A stretch of DNA of 64,000 nucleotides from Longispora fulva (GTDB lineage Bacteria; Actinomycetota; Actinomycetes; Mycobacteriales; Micromonosporaceae), in the NCBI RefSeq assembly GCF_015751905.1, contig NZ_JADOUF010000001.1, positions 2,666,001 to 2,730,000 of the forward strand, read 5' to 3'. The notes under the pieces were generated by a model. It did not search any database, was not told the origin of the DNA, and worked only from the letters and a program-made list of their open reading frames with translations. Positions within the stretch are counted from its first letter, which is position 1. Every line of letters starts with the position of its first letter. The position numbers were made by a program, and so were the translations under genes. Of the stretch, positions 35,206 through 43,544 are shown in pieces.

Positions 35206-36048
35206 TCAGCAGTACTCGCTGGCCACGCAGACCCGGCTGGCCGCCTTGCCCGCGAGCGCAGCGATCTGTTCCTGGTTGCCGATGAGTTCCACGGTGTAGT
35301 CATAGACCTGGAAGATCAGGTGGTAGGTCACGCCCTCCGGCCGGGTGATCTTCCACGTGACCGACCGGTCGCCGACCGTGTCCACGCTGATCCGCTCGAA
35401 CTTGTGCCCGGCGGGCGGGCTGCAGGCGGTCCCGAACGCCTCCCAATGGTCCATCAACCGGTTCGCGGAAGTCTGACCTATCGCCTGGGTCACCGACTCA
35501 CGGAGCTCGACCTTGCCATCCCGGAGGTAGTCCTGGAACCGGCCGAGGAGCCGGCCCAGGGGAACCTCGTAGCCAGGGCCGCAGTTCGACCCGTACGAGG
35601 TGATGGAGTTGCCGGTCTTCGTGTGCTCGATCTCGACCCCCTGCCCCACGTCCTCGGGCTGGAGCATGGCAGCTTCCGGCAGGTTGCCCGGGTAGCCGCT
35701 GCCCGCAGGGATCGTCGGGTCGGGCAGCGGCGTCCTGCGGTTCGGCGCGCTGCTGGCCACGGGGACCGGGCTCGTCTGCGTGGGGCTGGTCGAGGCCGCG
35801 AAGGTTCCCGGCGGTGTCTGGCCGCCGGCGCGCTGACCGGCGACGGCCACCCCGACGCCGCCGACGACCAACATCGCCGCCACCCCGGCGGCCACGGCCA
35901 CCCGGTTGCGGACCTTGCGGCGCCTGCCGGCCGCCTCAACGCTGGCCACCGTCGGCGCGACGAACCGTCCCGGGGCGGTGTCCCGGTAGACCAGCAGGGC
36001 AGGCAGGACCACCATCTCCTGGTCGGCGTCGTACTGCGGGTCGGTCAT
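35206..36048 (-). CDS. Membrane protein partnered with an ECF sigma factor
   Basis: A 280-residue protein. Residues 1-45 are cytoplasmic, a membrane helix lies near residues 48-70 (VRNRVAVAAGVAAMLVVGGV), then a Pro/Ser/Thr linker, then an extracellular domain of about 180 residues with three Cys (SNCGPGYEVP, FGTACSPPAG, VCVASEYC). The gene overlaps the sigma-factor stop by four bases and its orientation matches, which is the arrangement of membrane anti-sigma factors. However, the N-terminal part lacks a recognisable zinc-binding anti-sigma motif, so it may be an anti-sigma factor of another type or an effector of the regulon. Confidence 0.7.
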   Translation of the reverse strand: MTDPQYDADQEMVVLPALLVYRDTAPGRFVAPTVASVEAAGRRRKVRNRVAVAAGVAAMLVVGGVGVAVAGQRAGGQTPPGTFAASTSPTQTSPVPVASSAPNRRTPLPDPTIPAGSGYPGNLPEAAMLQPEDVGQGVEIEHTKTGNSITSYGSNCGPGYEVPLGRLLGRFQDYLRDGKVELRESVTQAIGQTSANRLMDHWEAFGTACSPPAGHKFERISVDTVGDRSVTWKITRPEGVTYHLIFQVYDYTVELIGNQEQIAALAGKAASRVCVASEYC

Positions 36049-36572
36049 GACAGGCCCCCTTCGGTCGGAGCGTCGGCGAGCAGAGTCGCGAGCCTGGCCC
36101 GGCCGCGGTGCAGCCAGGACAGCACCGTGCCGCGCGCGACGCCCAGCTCGGTGGCGATGGTGGCGACCGTCAGATCGCCGAAATAATGCAGGACGATCGC
36201 CCGGCGCTGCTGGGCCGGGATCTGCCGGAGCGCGGCGACGAGGGCCACATTGTCCGGGCCGAGCGCCTCGACCGTCTCGGCACGAATACCGCGACGGAGC
36301 ACCCTGTTGTGCAGCACGATCCGCCGCCAGCGGCTGGTGGCCATGTTCCAGGCGACCCGGCGCACCCAGGCGACGGGCTCCTCGTACCGGCTAACCTGGC
36401 CCCAGCGGCTCCACGCCCGCAGCAGCGCCTCCTGTACGACATCCTCGGCCTCCGCGGCGTCGCCCAGATAGGCGCTGAGCTGGGCGGCGAGCCGGCCGTA
36501 GCAGGCGTGGTAGAACTCGTTGAAATCAGGCGGTTTGGTGCGGGCCGCGACGGGTGACTCTACTTCCAGCAC
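36045..36572 (-). CDS. ECF RNA polymerase sigma factor (SigE-like actinobacterial type)
   Basis: A 175-residue sigma factor. Region 2 is FNEFYHACYGRLAAQLSAYL, then GDAAEAEDVVQEALLRAWSR (contacts core polymerase and the -10 element). Region 4 is IPAQQRRAIVLHYFGDLTVA, then IATELGVARGTVLSWLHRGR, whose helix-turn-helix reads the -35 element. The linker contains VAWVRRVAWNMATSRWRR. The membrane partner follows with a four-base overlap. This pairing points to a signal sensed at or outside the membrane. The target promoters are not evident in the window. Confidence 0.9.
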   Translation of the reverse strand: MLEVESPVAARTKPPDFNEFYHACYGRLAAQLSAYLGDAAEAEDVVQEALLRAWSRWGQVSRYEEPVAWVRRVAWNMATSRWRRIVLHNRVLRRGIRAETVEALGPDNVALVAALRQIPAQQRRAIVLHYFGDLTVATIATELGVARGTVLSWLHRGRARLATLLADAPTEGGLS

Positions 36573-36639
36573 CGCTACTCCCCTCAGTCAGCTGCGGCCC
36601 GCCAGCTACCCCGGCGCGCTCAACACCCTAGACACGAGG

Positions 36640-36965
36640 AGCTGACCCGCGTGATTGCGCGGCACACCCGCCACCTGGCGCCAGCCGGCCACACGTGGCG
36701 GGCCGGGCCTGCCGGAACTGGGACCAGCCATCCGCCGTCGGTGCCGGTAGTGGGCCTGGGTGATCTCGTGGTGGCTGCCCATTTCGACGCCCTGATCCCA
36801 GGTCAGCGACCGCGCCATGTGGGCCGGCAGTCCGGTCACCGCCTGGGCGAAGACGTCGCGGAGGTGCTCGGCGGCCTTTCCATGGGATACGTGCAGCAGC
36901 TTCAGGAACCGGGTCGAGCGTTCGACCAGTGTTCCGATGGCCGACCGTCGGTGTCGACGACCTAG
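36640..36965 (-). mobile_element. Internal fragment of an IS30-family transposase
   Basis: One minus-strand frame reads AIGTLVERSTRFLKLLHVSH, then GKAAEHLRDVFAQAV, then LPAHMARSLTWDQGVEMGSH. This is the catalytic middle of an IS30 transposase, with the second Asp in TWDQG. After GSHHEIT the similarity ends, so the C-terminal Glu is lost. Both flanks are missing and no terminal repeats were found. The rest of the gap between the sigma gene and the next gene is featureless. Confidence 0.75.
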
Positions 36966-37072
36966 ACGGCAAGGATCTCGCTGGATCCGTCTTCTGTGGT
37001 GAACATGTCAGCAGAGACGATGAGGTAGGTGGCGCAGATGCCTGCGGTTGCAACGGGCGGGACAATCAGCAC

Positions 37073-37423
37073 ATGACCGATCGAGAAGTGCACGGTGACA
37101 GGCCCGCGGGGACCGGGGATCGTGAGCCGTCGCGGGAGGAGATGTGGCGAGCCGCCGTCGCGCTGGGGGTGTTCGTTCGCCGATGGAACCTTCCGCTCAG
37201 TCCCGAAGACGCCGACGAGATCGCCTACGCGGTCCTGCGACAAGCGCGGTCGGCTCACACCGATGACGAGATCCTTGCTGCGGTACAGACACAGATCGAT
37301 CAGCACGAAGAGTGCGCGCGGCGCCTGTACGAGGCGATGCGTTCCGCCGGCGATCCGCACGAAGTGCCGTCCCCACATGACCGACCACCCGGCACGTCGC
37401 TCCCGGAGCCCAAACGTGCCTGA
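37073..37423 (+). CDS. Hypothetical protein
   Basis: A 116-residue soluble protein. The middle is helical and natural-looking (EEMWRAAVALGVFVRRWNLP, SPEDADEIAYAVLRQARSAH, DEILAAVQTQIDQHEECARR), with polar, probably flexible ends. No family recognised, no membrane segment, no ribosome binding site of note. It converges with the next minus-strand gene, leaving nine bases between stops. Confidence 0.5.
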   Translation: MTDREVHGDRPAGTGDREPSREEMWRAAVALGVFVRRWNLPLSPEDADEIAYAVLRQARSAHTDDEILAAVQTQIDQHEECARRLYEAMRSAGDPHEVPSPHDRPPGTSLPEPKRA

Positions 37424-37432
37424 CCTGGTTGT

Positions 37433-37876
37433 TTACGCTCTCGGGCCGGGTGTGGGTTCGGTCCGCTGACCGAGGGCACTGTGCTGGAGGACGCTACCGG
37501 GAATGTCGGCGCGCCCGGAGGATCGTCGTGTCAGCTCGACGAATTCGGCGCGCAGCTCCGTGGCCGGTTCGCCCAGGACGATCGAGCTGAGCACCACCTC
37601 GAGCATCACACGGTCGAATTCGTCGGAGGTGCGCTTGTAGTGGTCGGGGTCAGATTCCACCAGTGCGCTGCTGATCCGCCATCCGCCTTCAACGGCGGCG
37701 AAAGTGGCCTGGTAGATGCGATTGCCGGTCCAGCTGCGGTGCATGAAGGCGGTGACGCCGCTGGTGTGGACGTTCCATTTCTCGTCCATGTCCTGCGCCC
37801 GGTAGCCGGCGCGGATGCGGGTCCAGTCCCGCTCCGACCAGACACGGGCCGGGAGGAGCGGCATGGTTTGAGGCAT
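37433..37876 (-). CDS. Hypothetical protein
   Basis: A 147-residue soluble protein starting MPQTMPLLPARVWSERDWTR. MDEKWNVHTSGVTAFMHRSW and YQATFAAVEGGWRISSALVE look like a compact alpha/beta domain that binds or processes a small ligand; VMLEVVLSSIVLGEPATEL is a final helix. A longer start would add 30 Asp/Ser-rich residues. The family is not recognised. It is a single gene next to the Tad locus, and nothing ties it to pilus assembly. Confidence 0.55.
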   Translation of the reverse strand: MPQTMPLLPARVWSERDWTRIRAGYRAQDMDEKWNVHTSGVTAFMHRSWTGNRIYQATFAAVEGGWRISSALVESDPDHYKRTSDEFDRVMLEVVLSSIVLGEPATELRAEFVELTRRSSGRADIPGSVLQHSALGQRTEPTPGPRA

Positions 37877-38005
37877 ATGGATCTGCTGATCGCACGCGTC
37901 TGGATCGCTGTCGGCTCGCACAACCGGAATGGTAGGAGACGATGAGGCGGTCTCACCGCCGGGCACCCTCGCCTTCTGCGTGAACTTGGGTTGTCACGGT
38001 AGTGG

Positions 38006-40987
38006 TCATTCGAGGTCTTGTGCGGGGTTGTGCGAACTGATGGAACCGTGCTCTATCTGGGTGATGAGTTCCTCGGCGAGGTGGAGTGTGGCGTCGGTGG
38101 GGTCGGTGTCGACGTCGGCGAGACGGTTGGTGACCTCACGTCGGGTCGCTCTGATCGCGGGGATGTCCCCGGCGAGGGCGTGGATGCGCATCGCCTGGCA
38201 GTAGATGTCTTCGGCGTAGGGGTCAAGGCGCAGTGCGGCGGTGATGACCTTTTGGGCTTCAGCGGTGTCGGTGCGGGCGATCAGGTCGGCCAGCGCCAGG
38301 TGGGCGTCGAGGGCGAGGCGGCGGGCATGCTCGCGGTAGGCGTCGACCCAATCGAATCGGCAGCCTTCGGCCAGTGCTCCCCCGAATGCGGTTGTGGCGA
38401 TGCGCAGCGCCGCGATCTTCTCCGCCGTCTGATGCGGGGCGCACGCCTGGTAGTGGGCGAACGCGTCCTGCAGCCGCCACAGGTCCACGTCGACGGCTTC
38501 ACGCGCGAGGATGAACACGTGCTGTTCGCGCAGAAGGTACGCTCCTGGGCCGGCGAATCTCGTGAGAACTTTACGAATGTTGGTCGCGAACGTGTTGACG
38601 CGGTGGTGGGCCCTGGACATGGGCGCGTCGGGCAGCAGGTTCTCATAGATCGCGTCGGTGGTCGCACGACCCCCGTTGGCGGCGAGGAACACGAGGAGTT
38701 CCAGAGCCTGGGTCCGAAATCCCGGCCCGTCCTCGACCGGGTCGACCGTGGGCTGCACCCCCGGCGGTCCGAGAACGCGCACGCGGGCGCGCACCCGGAC
38801 AGGCCCCGCGCCTGCGGTGACAAAGTCAGCCGGCGCGTGCCCGCTCATGGCCGTGGTGACGGATCCATCGACTGTACTGGGCGTCCCCGTCAGATCATGG
38901 CGATGTGAAGCGTGGGGTTCACCGTCCCCCGCATGAACGGCGGCCTCCTTCTCGTTGGGGACCCCTTCGACGGGCGGGCTCGTCGCCGTGACCGCGTCTT
39001 CGGTCGGCGCGGGAGTGGGTAGCTGGCCAGTGTGGGCTTCGGCGAGAACGCGCAGCAGGTCGGCGGTGTCGGCGGGGCTGATCACCGCGACGCGCCCGAC
39101 GTCGGCCGCGTGGGCGCCGGGCCGGTCGACGTCCCCGCCAGCCCGGCGGGTGGTGCCGTCGTCGGCGACAGCGACGGTGTCTCCCGGCTGCCACGGGCCG
39201 AGCAGGATTCCGTGAATGTCCAGGCGCCTGCCCTGAACAAGAAGCGCCGCGATGCGGGCCTTCGCGTGTGGTTCGGCCGCGTCGGCGATGAGGACCACGG
39301 GAGGCATGTACTCCTCGAGCGGGTCACTGTGGCGTACAGCGGCGACGTCGTCGACCTCGTGCTCGTAGACGAGGCGGCTACGGTGCAGGGCGGTGTCCTC
39401 CAGCAGGTTCAGCGCCTCGGGCAGCCCCGCGGTGACCGTCAAGCGAGGGGTGTCGGCGATGTCGACGGCGGACGTTCCCAGCAGGGTCGCCAGCGTCGTC
39501 GCCGGAATGATCACCTCACTGTCGTGGGAAGGGTCATCAGGTGCCCCGGCGGCCAGTGTGGCCGCGAGCATTCCTCTCCCGGCCGCTTCGGCGCCCGGCC
39601 CGGTCAGTCCGAGGCCCGCAGGAGGCCAGATCGTCCGCGTGCCCGCGTGCAGGGACGGCGTGAACGGGCTCGCCGGTTCGATCTTCGTAGTCGGCTCGAC
39701 CTCGGCCGCCTCCGTGGAGGCGTCGTCTGCCTTGAGCCGCGAATCCGCGTCGAGGTCGCTGGCCCGTGCCGGGTCAGCGAACAGCGTCGGGCCTGTGCGC
39801 AGTCGGCGGCCGATCGTCGCGACGACCTTGGGTAGTGGCTGCAGGTCCGGGTCGCGGTCGCGCGCGCCGGGCACCGGGGGCATGGGCTTGTAGCGGCGGC
39901 GTCGGTGTATCCACACCGTCGCGGCGGCCGCGACGATCGCCGTGGCCAGGCCGACGTCTATCCAGCCGTTGCCCGGCAACGACACCCCCGACTTGGCGTC
40001 CCGGGACGCTGAGGCCGTCGGAGGGGTCGATGCGGTCGCGGGGACGGTGACGTTCGTGGCCGGCGCGGAGGGCTGGGCGGCGACGCCGTCATCTGGCTGG
40101 GGCATCGTCGCCTGCGGCGTCGGCGCCGTTGCGGGGCCGGGAGTGTCGTGGGGTGCCGGACTGTGTGTCGACGGGCTTGGGGCAGGCGGGGCCGGTGTGG
40201 CGTCGGGGGGTGCCGTGGCGTCATCTGGCAGGGTGAGGGTCCAGCCGGCCTCAATATGGTCGCCTCCGCGCATGCGGCCGGCGTCGTCGTAGCGGTCGGC
40301 GTTGAGCTGGTAGATCTCCGCGTAGCGGGCTCCGTCGCCCAGCCACGTCTCGGCGATGTCCCACAACGTGTCGCCGTGGCGGACGTCGACGGTATGGCGG
40401 CCGCTGCTCGTGACGACGGTGAGCCGACCGTCGCCCGTTGCGGCGGCGAAACGCGGCAGCCCCTCAACCGCCGATTCGTGAACGGCCGACTCTGGTGCCG
40501 CAGACGGCACATGTGACGCGGACACCCCGACGGAGTCCACGGTGCGGACCTCTTGGACGGCGACCGCCGCGGTGGCCGCGGGCGCGGGTCCCGCCGCGAG
40601 GGTGATGGTGGGGGCCGCCATGAGCCCGGCGATCAGAACCGATGCCAGGGCGTGCAACGGGGAACGTGAACGCCGGGCCCGCCTCCCCCTTCCTTGGAGC
40701 GCGGCGATGGATTCGGCCACGAGGCTGTAGCAGACGGCGGCCCACAAGAACCACAAGGCGATGACGAGCAGGCGCACGACAACGGCGTCATCGAACCCGG
40801 ACGTCAAAATCCGCCCCCACCCTTGCGGGGTGCTCGGCAGGCTGCGCGGCAGCGGGTCGCCGAAGAAATGCCACAGTGCCATGGGGAGTCCCGCGACCAC
40901 GGCCGCGATCGCGATCAGCGAGGCGACCGCGCGGAACACCCGCCCCACAGCGCGCAGCGGCCGGCGGCGGAACGGATCTCTCGTCAC
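38006..40987 (-). CDS. Membrane protein joining LysM and BTAD (SARP-type) domains
   Basis: A 993-residue protein with an unusual order of parts. Three hydrophobic segments fall within the first 135 residues (for example VVVRLLVIALWFLWAAVCYS). A LysM domain covers about 198-255 (HTVDVRHGDTLWDIAETWLG, YAEIYQLNADRYDD, HIEAGWTLTLP) and should bind peptidoglycan outside the membrane. A Pro/Thr linker and another membrane helix near 345 return the chain to the cytoplasm. The C-terminal part (about 760-990) has a winged-helix unit (ALELLVFLAANGGRATTDAI) and the helical BTAD repeat (WVDAYREHARRLALDAHLAL). It is the last gene of the Tad operon, starting in a four-base overlap. A wall-sensing regulator is the plausible role. 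Confidence 0.8.
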   Translation of the reverse strand: MTRDPFRRRPLRAVGRVFRAVASLIAIAAVVAGLPMALWHFFGDPLPRSLPSTPQGWGRILTSGFDDAVVVRLLVIALWFLWAAVCYSLVAESIAALQGRGRRARRSRSPLHALASVLIAGLMAAPTITLAAGPAPAATAAVAVQEVRTVDSVGVSASHVPSAAPESAVHESAVEGLPRFAAATGDGRLTVVTSSGRHTVDVRHGDTLWDIAETWLGDGARYAEIYQLNADRYDDAGRMRGGDHIEAGWTLTLPDDATAPPDATPAPPAPSPSTHSPAPHDTPGPATAPTPQATMPQPDDGVAAQPSAPATNVTVPATASTPPTASASRDAKSGVSLPGNGWIDVGLATAIVAAAATVWIHRRRRYKPMPPVPGARDRDPDLQPLPKVVATIGRRLRTGPTLFADPARASDLDADSRLKADDASTEAAEVEPTTKIEPASPFTPSLHAGTRTIWPPAGLGLTGPGAEAAGRGMLAATLAAGAPDDPSHDSEVIIPATTLATLLGTSAVDIADTPRLTVTAGLPEALNLLEDTALHRSRLVYEHEVDDVAAVRHSDPLEEYMPPVVLIADAAEPHAKARIAALLVQGRRLDIHGILLGPWQPGDTVAVADDGTTRRAGGDVDRPGAHAADVGRVAVISPADTADLLRVLAEAHTGQLPTPAPTEDAVTATSPPVEGVPNEKEAAVHAGDGEPHASHRHDLTGTPSTVDGSVTTAMSGHAPADFVTAGAGPVRVRARVRVLGPPGVQPTVDPVEDGPGFRTQALELLVFLAANGGRATTDAIYENLLPDAPMSRAHHRVNTFATNIRKVLTRFAGPGAYLLREQHVFILAREAVDVDLWRLQDAFAHYQACAPHQTAEKIAALRIATTAFGGALAEGCRFDWVDAYREHARRLALDAHLALADLIARTDTAEAQKVITAALRLDPYAEDIYCQAMRIHALAGDIPAIRATRREVTNRLADVDTDPTDATLHLAEELITQIEHGSISSHNPAQDLE

Positions 40988-41421
40988 GGGTCACCTCCGG
41001 TGGACGGGGTCGCCGACGCCGTCGCGGTGACCAGCACCGTCGGTCGCCCGAACACCGCGAGCATCGGCGTGCGCTGCACACTGGTGGCCGTCACCGTGAC
41101 CATCAAACCCGCGACCATGACCTGGCCCTGCGCGCCGGCGGCAGCCAGATACCGGCGGGCTGCCGCCACCGCAGGTCCGGGGTCAAGCCGCAGTACCCCG
41201 CCGGCCCGGTAGGCGGCCAGATCGATGTGCTGGGCTCCGGCCCGTGCGGCCTCGGCGGCCAGATCGTAGGCGCGGGTCCGGGCGGCGAACACCGAACCGC
41301 CCCCGAGGAGGATCGCGGCCATCAAGACGACGATCATGCCGACGCACGCCATCGTCACGCTCACGACCCCGGCATCACCGGCCGGCTGCGCTTTGACGCG
41401 AGAACGCATGGTGGCGGTCAT
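40984..41421 (-). CDS. TadG-like pilus locus protein
   Basis: A 145-residue protein starting MTATMRSRVKAQPAGDAGVV at an ATG that overlaps the TadE stop by four bases. The N-terminus has the pseudopilin-like pattern GDAG followed by VVSVTMACVGMIVVLMAAIL, then a helix ending ARTRAYDLAAEAARAGAQHI, seen in TadG-type proteins with helicase-secretion annotations in actinomycetes. The residue five after the Gly is Thr, not Glu. The rest is a small extracytoplasmic domain. It should sit in the membrane and help anchor or assemble the pilus. Confidence 0.75.
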   Translation of the reverse strand: MTATMRSRVKAQPAGDAGVVSVTMACVGMIVVLMAAILLGGGSVFAARTRAYDLAAEAARAGAQHIDLAAYRAGGVLRLDPGPAVAAARRYLAAAGAQGQVMVAGLMVTVTATSVQRTPMLAVFGRPTVLVTATASATPSTGGDP

Positions 41422-41840
41422 GTCGCCTCCCGGTACACGTCGACGGGGCTGGTCGCCGTGGCCTTGAGGTCCAGTTCCGCCGGGACGGCGACACCGGTGA
41501 GTCCTCGGACGTTGACGGTGCACGTCACCGAGACGGTCACCGCCCCGCCTCGGGCGAAGCCCTCGGTGGCGACGGTGACGGCCAGGGCCGCGCACCTGCC
41601 GTGAAGGTTCGTTTCCACAGACGCCCGGGCGGCTGCGGTCGCGGCAACAGCTGACCGTGCCATGGAAGCGGCCCGCGCGCCAGCACCGGCCGCCGATGCG
41701 ACGGAGATCTGGGCGCGGGCGATCTGGAACGCGCCGATGATCAGGAAGAACATGAGGACGACCATCGGCACGGACAGCGCCATCTCCACGGCCACGGCTC
41801 CCCGATCCGCCGCACGCCGTTCGCGTCCGGGTGGCGTCAT
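41418..41840 (-). CDS. tadE: TadE-like minor pilin
   Basis: A 140-residue protein. The class III-like leader ends DRG before AVAVEMALSVPMVVLMFFLI, with Glu at position five after the Gly, as a prepilin peptidase would need. A single membrane helix follows, then a Cys-containing extracytoplasmic domain (LHGRCAALAVTV, VTVSVTCTVNVRGL). TadE proteins are minor pilins or assembly factors of Flp pili. Both ends overlap neighbours by four bases, so it is coupled to the other TadE-type gene upstream and the TadG-like gene downstream. Confidence 0.85.
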   Translation of the reverse strand: MTPPGRERRAADRGAVAVEMALSVPMVVLMFFLIIGAFQIARAQISVASAAGAGARAASMARSAVAATAAARASVETNLHGRCAALAVTVATEGFARGGAVTVSVTCTVNVRGLTGVAVPAELDLKATATSPVDVYREAT

Positions 41841-42226
41841 GGCATGTACCGCTCGGTGGGCGCGGTCATCGTGATCTCGATGGGCAGAGACAGGCCGGTC
41901 GATGTGGCGCGGATGGTGACGGTCGTGGTCGCAGGTGACCGGCGCACCGTGACCCGCGCGTCGCGGACGAGGGGCCCGGCGAGCTGGGCCAGGAGTTCAC
42001 GCGCCTGGGCCTCGCCGGTGGCGGGGTTGCCGCCGAAGGCGCGGGTGCCACGCAGGGCGTGCGCGGCGGCGGATTCGGCCGCCAGGTAGCCGATGCCCCA
42101 CAGGACCCCCTGGGTGAGGGCGGAGATGATCAGCATGATCAGGGGCGCGGCGATGGCGAATTCGACGCTGGCCGCACCACGATCCGTACCGCGAGGTGGA
42201 CGGGTGCGCCGATGGGTGGCTGCCAT
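41837..42226 (-). CDS. tadE: TadE-family minor pilin
   Basis: A 129-residue protein. The leader ends GTDRG before AASVEFAIAAPLIMLIISAL, again with Glu at position five. It has one membrane helix, then a 90-residue outer domain (AAHALRGTRAFGGNPATGEA, VTVRRSPATTTVTIRATSTG). It lacks the Cys pair of its neighbour. Two TadE-type genes in tandem are normal in Tad loci. It starts two bases after the pilin-like gene. Confidence 0.85.
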   Translation of the reverse strand: MAATHRRTRPPRGTDRGAASVEFAIAAPLIMLIISALTQGVLWGIGYLAAESAAAHALRGTRAFGGNPATGEAQARELLAQLAGPLVRDARVTVRRSPATTTVTIRATSTGLSLPIEITMTAPTERYMP

Positions 42227-42228
42227 GG

Positions 42229-42432
42229 CTACGGGGTGGTGCCGAAAAACCAGGAATGGGTCAGGTCGGTGATCCCGGCCTTGTACGCGCCGTACAGGCC
42301 CAGCGCGATCGCGGCGGCGGCGCCGATGCCGATGGCGATCTGGATCGCCTCGGCGCCCTGGTCGTCACTGGCGCGGACGGCTCTGCACCTGTCGGCGGCG
42401 GCCGCGATCAGGCGTGCGGTGAGTGGTCTCAT
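42229..42432 (-). CDS. Flp-pilin-like small membrane protein
   Basis: A 67-residue protein. The leader MRPLTARLIAAAADRCRAVR is long and basic, then ASDDQG before AEAIQIAIGIGAAAAIALGL, one membrane helix, and a short tail ending SWFFGTTP. Length, charge pattern and position between TadC and the TadE genes make it the best pilin candidate in the locus. The residue five after the Gly is Gln rather than Glu, which is unusual for a prepilin. No other Flp pilin is present in this window. Confidence 0.65.
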   Translation of the reverse strand: MRPLTARLIAAAADRCRAVRASDDQGAEAIQIAIGIGAAAAIALGLYGAYKAGITDLTHSWFFGTTP

Positions 42433-42466
42433 GGCGTTACTCCTCGCGGGATTCGGTGTCGATGCT

Positions 42467-42646
42467 CTAGGTCAGGCGCAGATAGGCGCATCCGGCGGCG
42501 ATGATCAGGCTGACGATCGTGATCACCGCCGCGACGGGCTGGTCGACGAACACGGCGTACAGCCACGTCGTGGGCGTGAACGCGGGTCCCGCGGCGGCGG
42601 GGCTGGTGTTGGTCGCGGACGTGGACGGGGTGGCCTTCTCATGCAT
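42467..42646 (-). CDS. 59-residue single-helix membrane peptide in the Tad locus
   Basis: A short gene starting MHEKATPSTSATNTSPAAAG, with a Thr/Ser/Ala-rich N-terminus of about 27 residues, then TTWLYAVFVDQPVAAVITIV and SLIIAAGCAYLRLT, which form one membrane helix to the C-terminus. It lies 25 bases downstream of TadC and 34 bases upstream of the pilin-like gene, all on the same strand, with GGAG-like sequence before the ATG. The function is not known. It may be a structural subunit or an assembly peptide. The reading was made by hand, so an end could be off by a base. Confidence 0.6.
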   Translation of the reverse strand: MHEKATPSTSATNTSPAAAGPAFTPTTWLYAVFVDQPVAAVITIVSLIIAAGCAYLRLT

Positions 42647-42671
42647 GTGGGTTCTCCCTTTCGATGGCGTG

Positions 42672-43544
42672 TCATGGGCGCAGTCCTGCGATGCCGGGAT
42701 AAACCAGGAACAGCAGGAACACGCTGGTCAGGAGCATCAGCGGGATGCTCATGTGCTCGGAGGCGGATTCCGCGCGGGCTTCCAGGTCCGCAGCGAGGCG
42801 CTCGGAGAGGGCCTTTCCGCGTTGGGTGAGCGCGGCGCGGATGCGCGTGCCCTCCCCGGAGGCCAGCTGCAGGGTGGTGGCGAGCTGTTCGAGGTGCACG
42901 ACCCCGGTGTCTCGGCCGAGCTGTGCGAGGGGTTCCCACAGGGGCACCCGGGTGGTGCCGGCGGTGTCGAGAGCCTGGCGGATGCGGTCGGCCGCCCAGC
43001 CCGAGGCGATGGTGGCCGAGTCGCGCAGCGCCTGCTCCACCCCGGCGCCGGCCGCCAAGGCCGGGGGGACGATGTCGAGGAGCGCGGCGAGGGTGTGGCG
43101 CATCAGGAGCCTGCGCTCCTGCGCCCTTTCGTGAAGGGACGACTCGGCGATCCACACGCCGGCCGCGCCCAGCAGCATCCCGACCCAGACCGGCGTGGAC
43201 ACCGAAAGGCCGGCGCCCATCGCGTCCAGGAGCACGACCGTCGCAGGCGGCGCGAACAGCCCCACGAGAGCCACGGCGACCAGTCCCGCCAGATAGGCGG
43301 CCGGATCCCGATCGCAGACGGCCAGGTCAGCCAGCGTTCTCCTTCGTGGCAGACCCAGACGCATCAGCGGACCGGCGACGCCCACCTCGACCCGCCGGCG
43401 ACGGCCCACCGCCACCACCTCTGGCGGGGGACGGCGCACGGCCGCGACAGCGATGGCCAGGGGCTGGGTGGCCGGCCACAGCGCGAAGCACACCACCGCG
43501 CAGCCGAGGCCGAAACCCGCACCGATCAGCACCGTGGCGATCAT
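42672..43544 (-). CDS. tadC: TadC-type membrane assembly protein
   Basis: A 290-residue GspF-family protein starting MIATVLIGAGFGLGCAVVCF at an ATG that overlaps the TadB stop by four bases. N-terminal helices, a cytoplasmic middle (LHERAQERRLLMRHTLAALL, DIVPPALAAGAGVEQALRDS, RVPLWEPLAQLGRDTGVVHL) with the GspF-type helical bundle, then a final helix IPLMLLTSVFLLFLVYPGIA. With TadB it forms the inner-membrane platform on which the CpaF ATPase pushes pilin into the fibre. Confidence 0.85.
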   Translation of the reverse strand: MIATVLIGAGFGLGCAVVCFALWPATQPLAIAVAAVRRPPPEVVAVGRRRRVEVGVAGPLMRLGLPRRRTLADLAVCDRDPAAYLAGLVAVALVGLFAPPATVVLLDAMGAGLSVSTPVWVGMLLGAAGVWIAESSLHERAQERRLLMRHTLAALLDIVPPALAAGAGVEQALRDSATIASGWAADRIRQALDTAGTTRVPLWEPLAQLGRDTGVVHLEQLATTLQLASGEGTRIRAALTQRGKALSERLAADLEARAESASEHMSIPLMLLTSVFLLFLVYPGIAGLRP

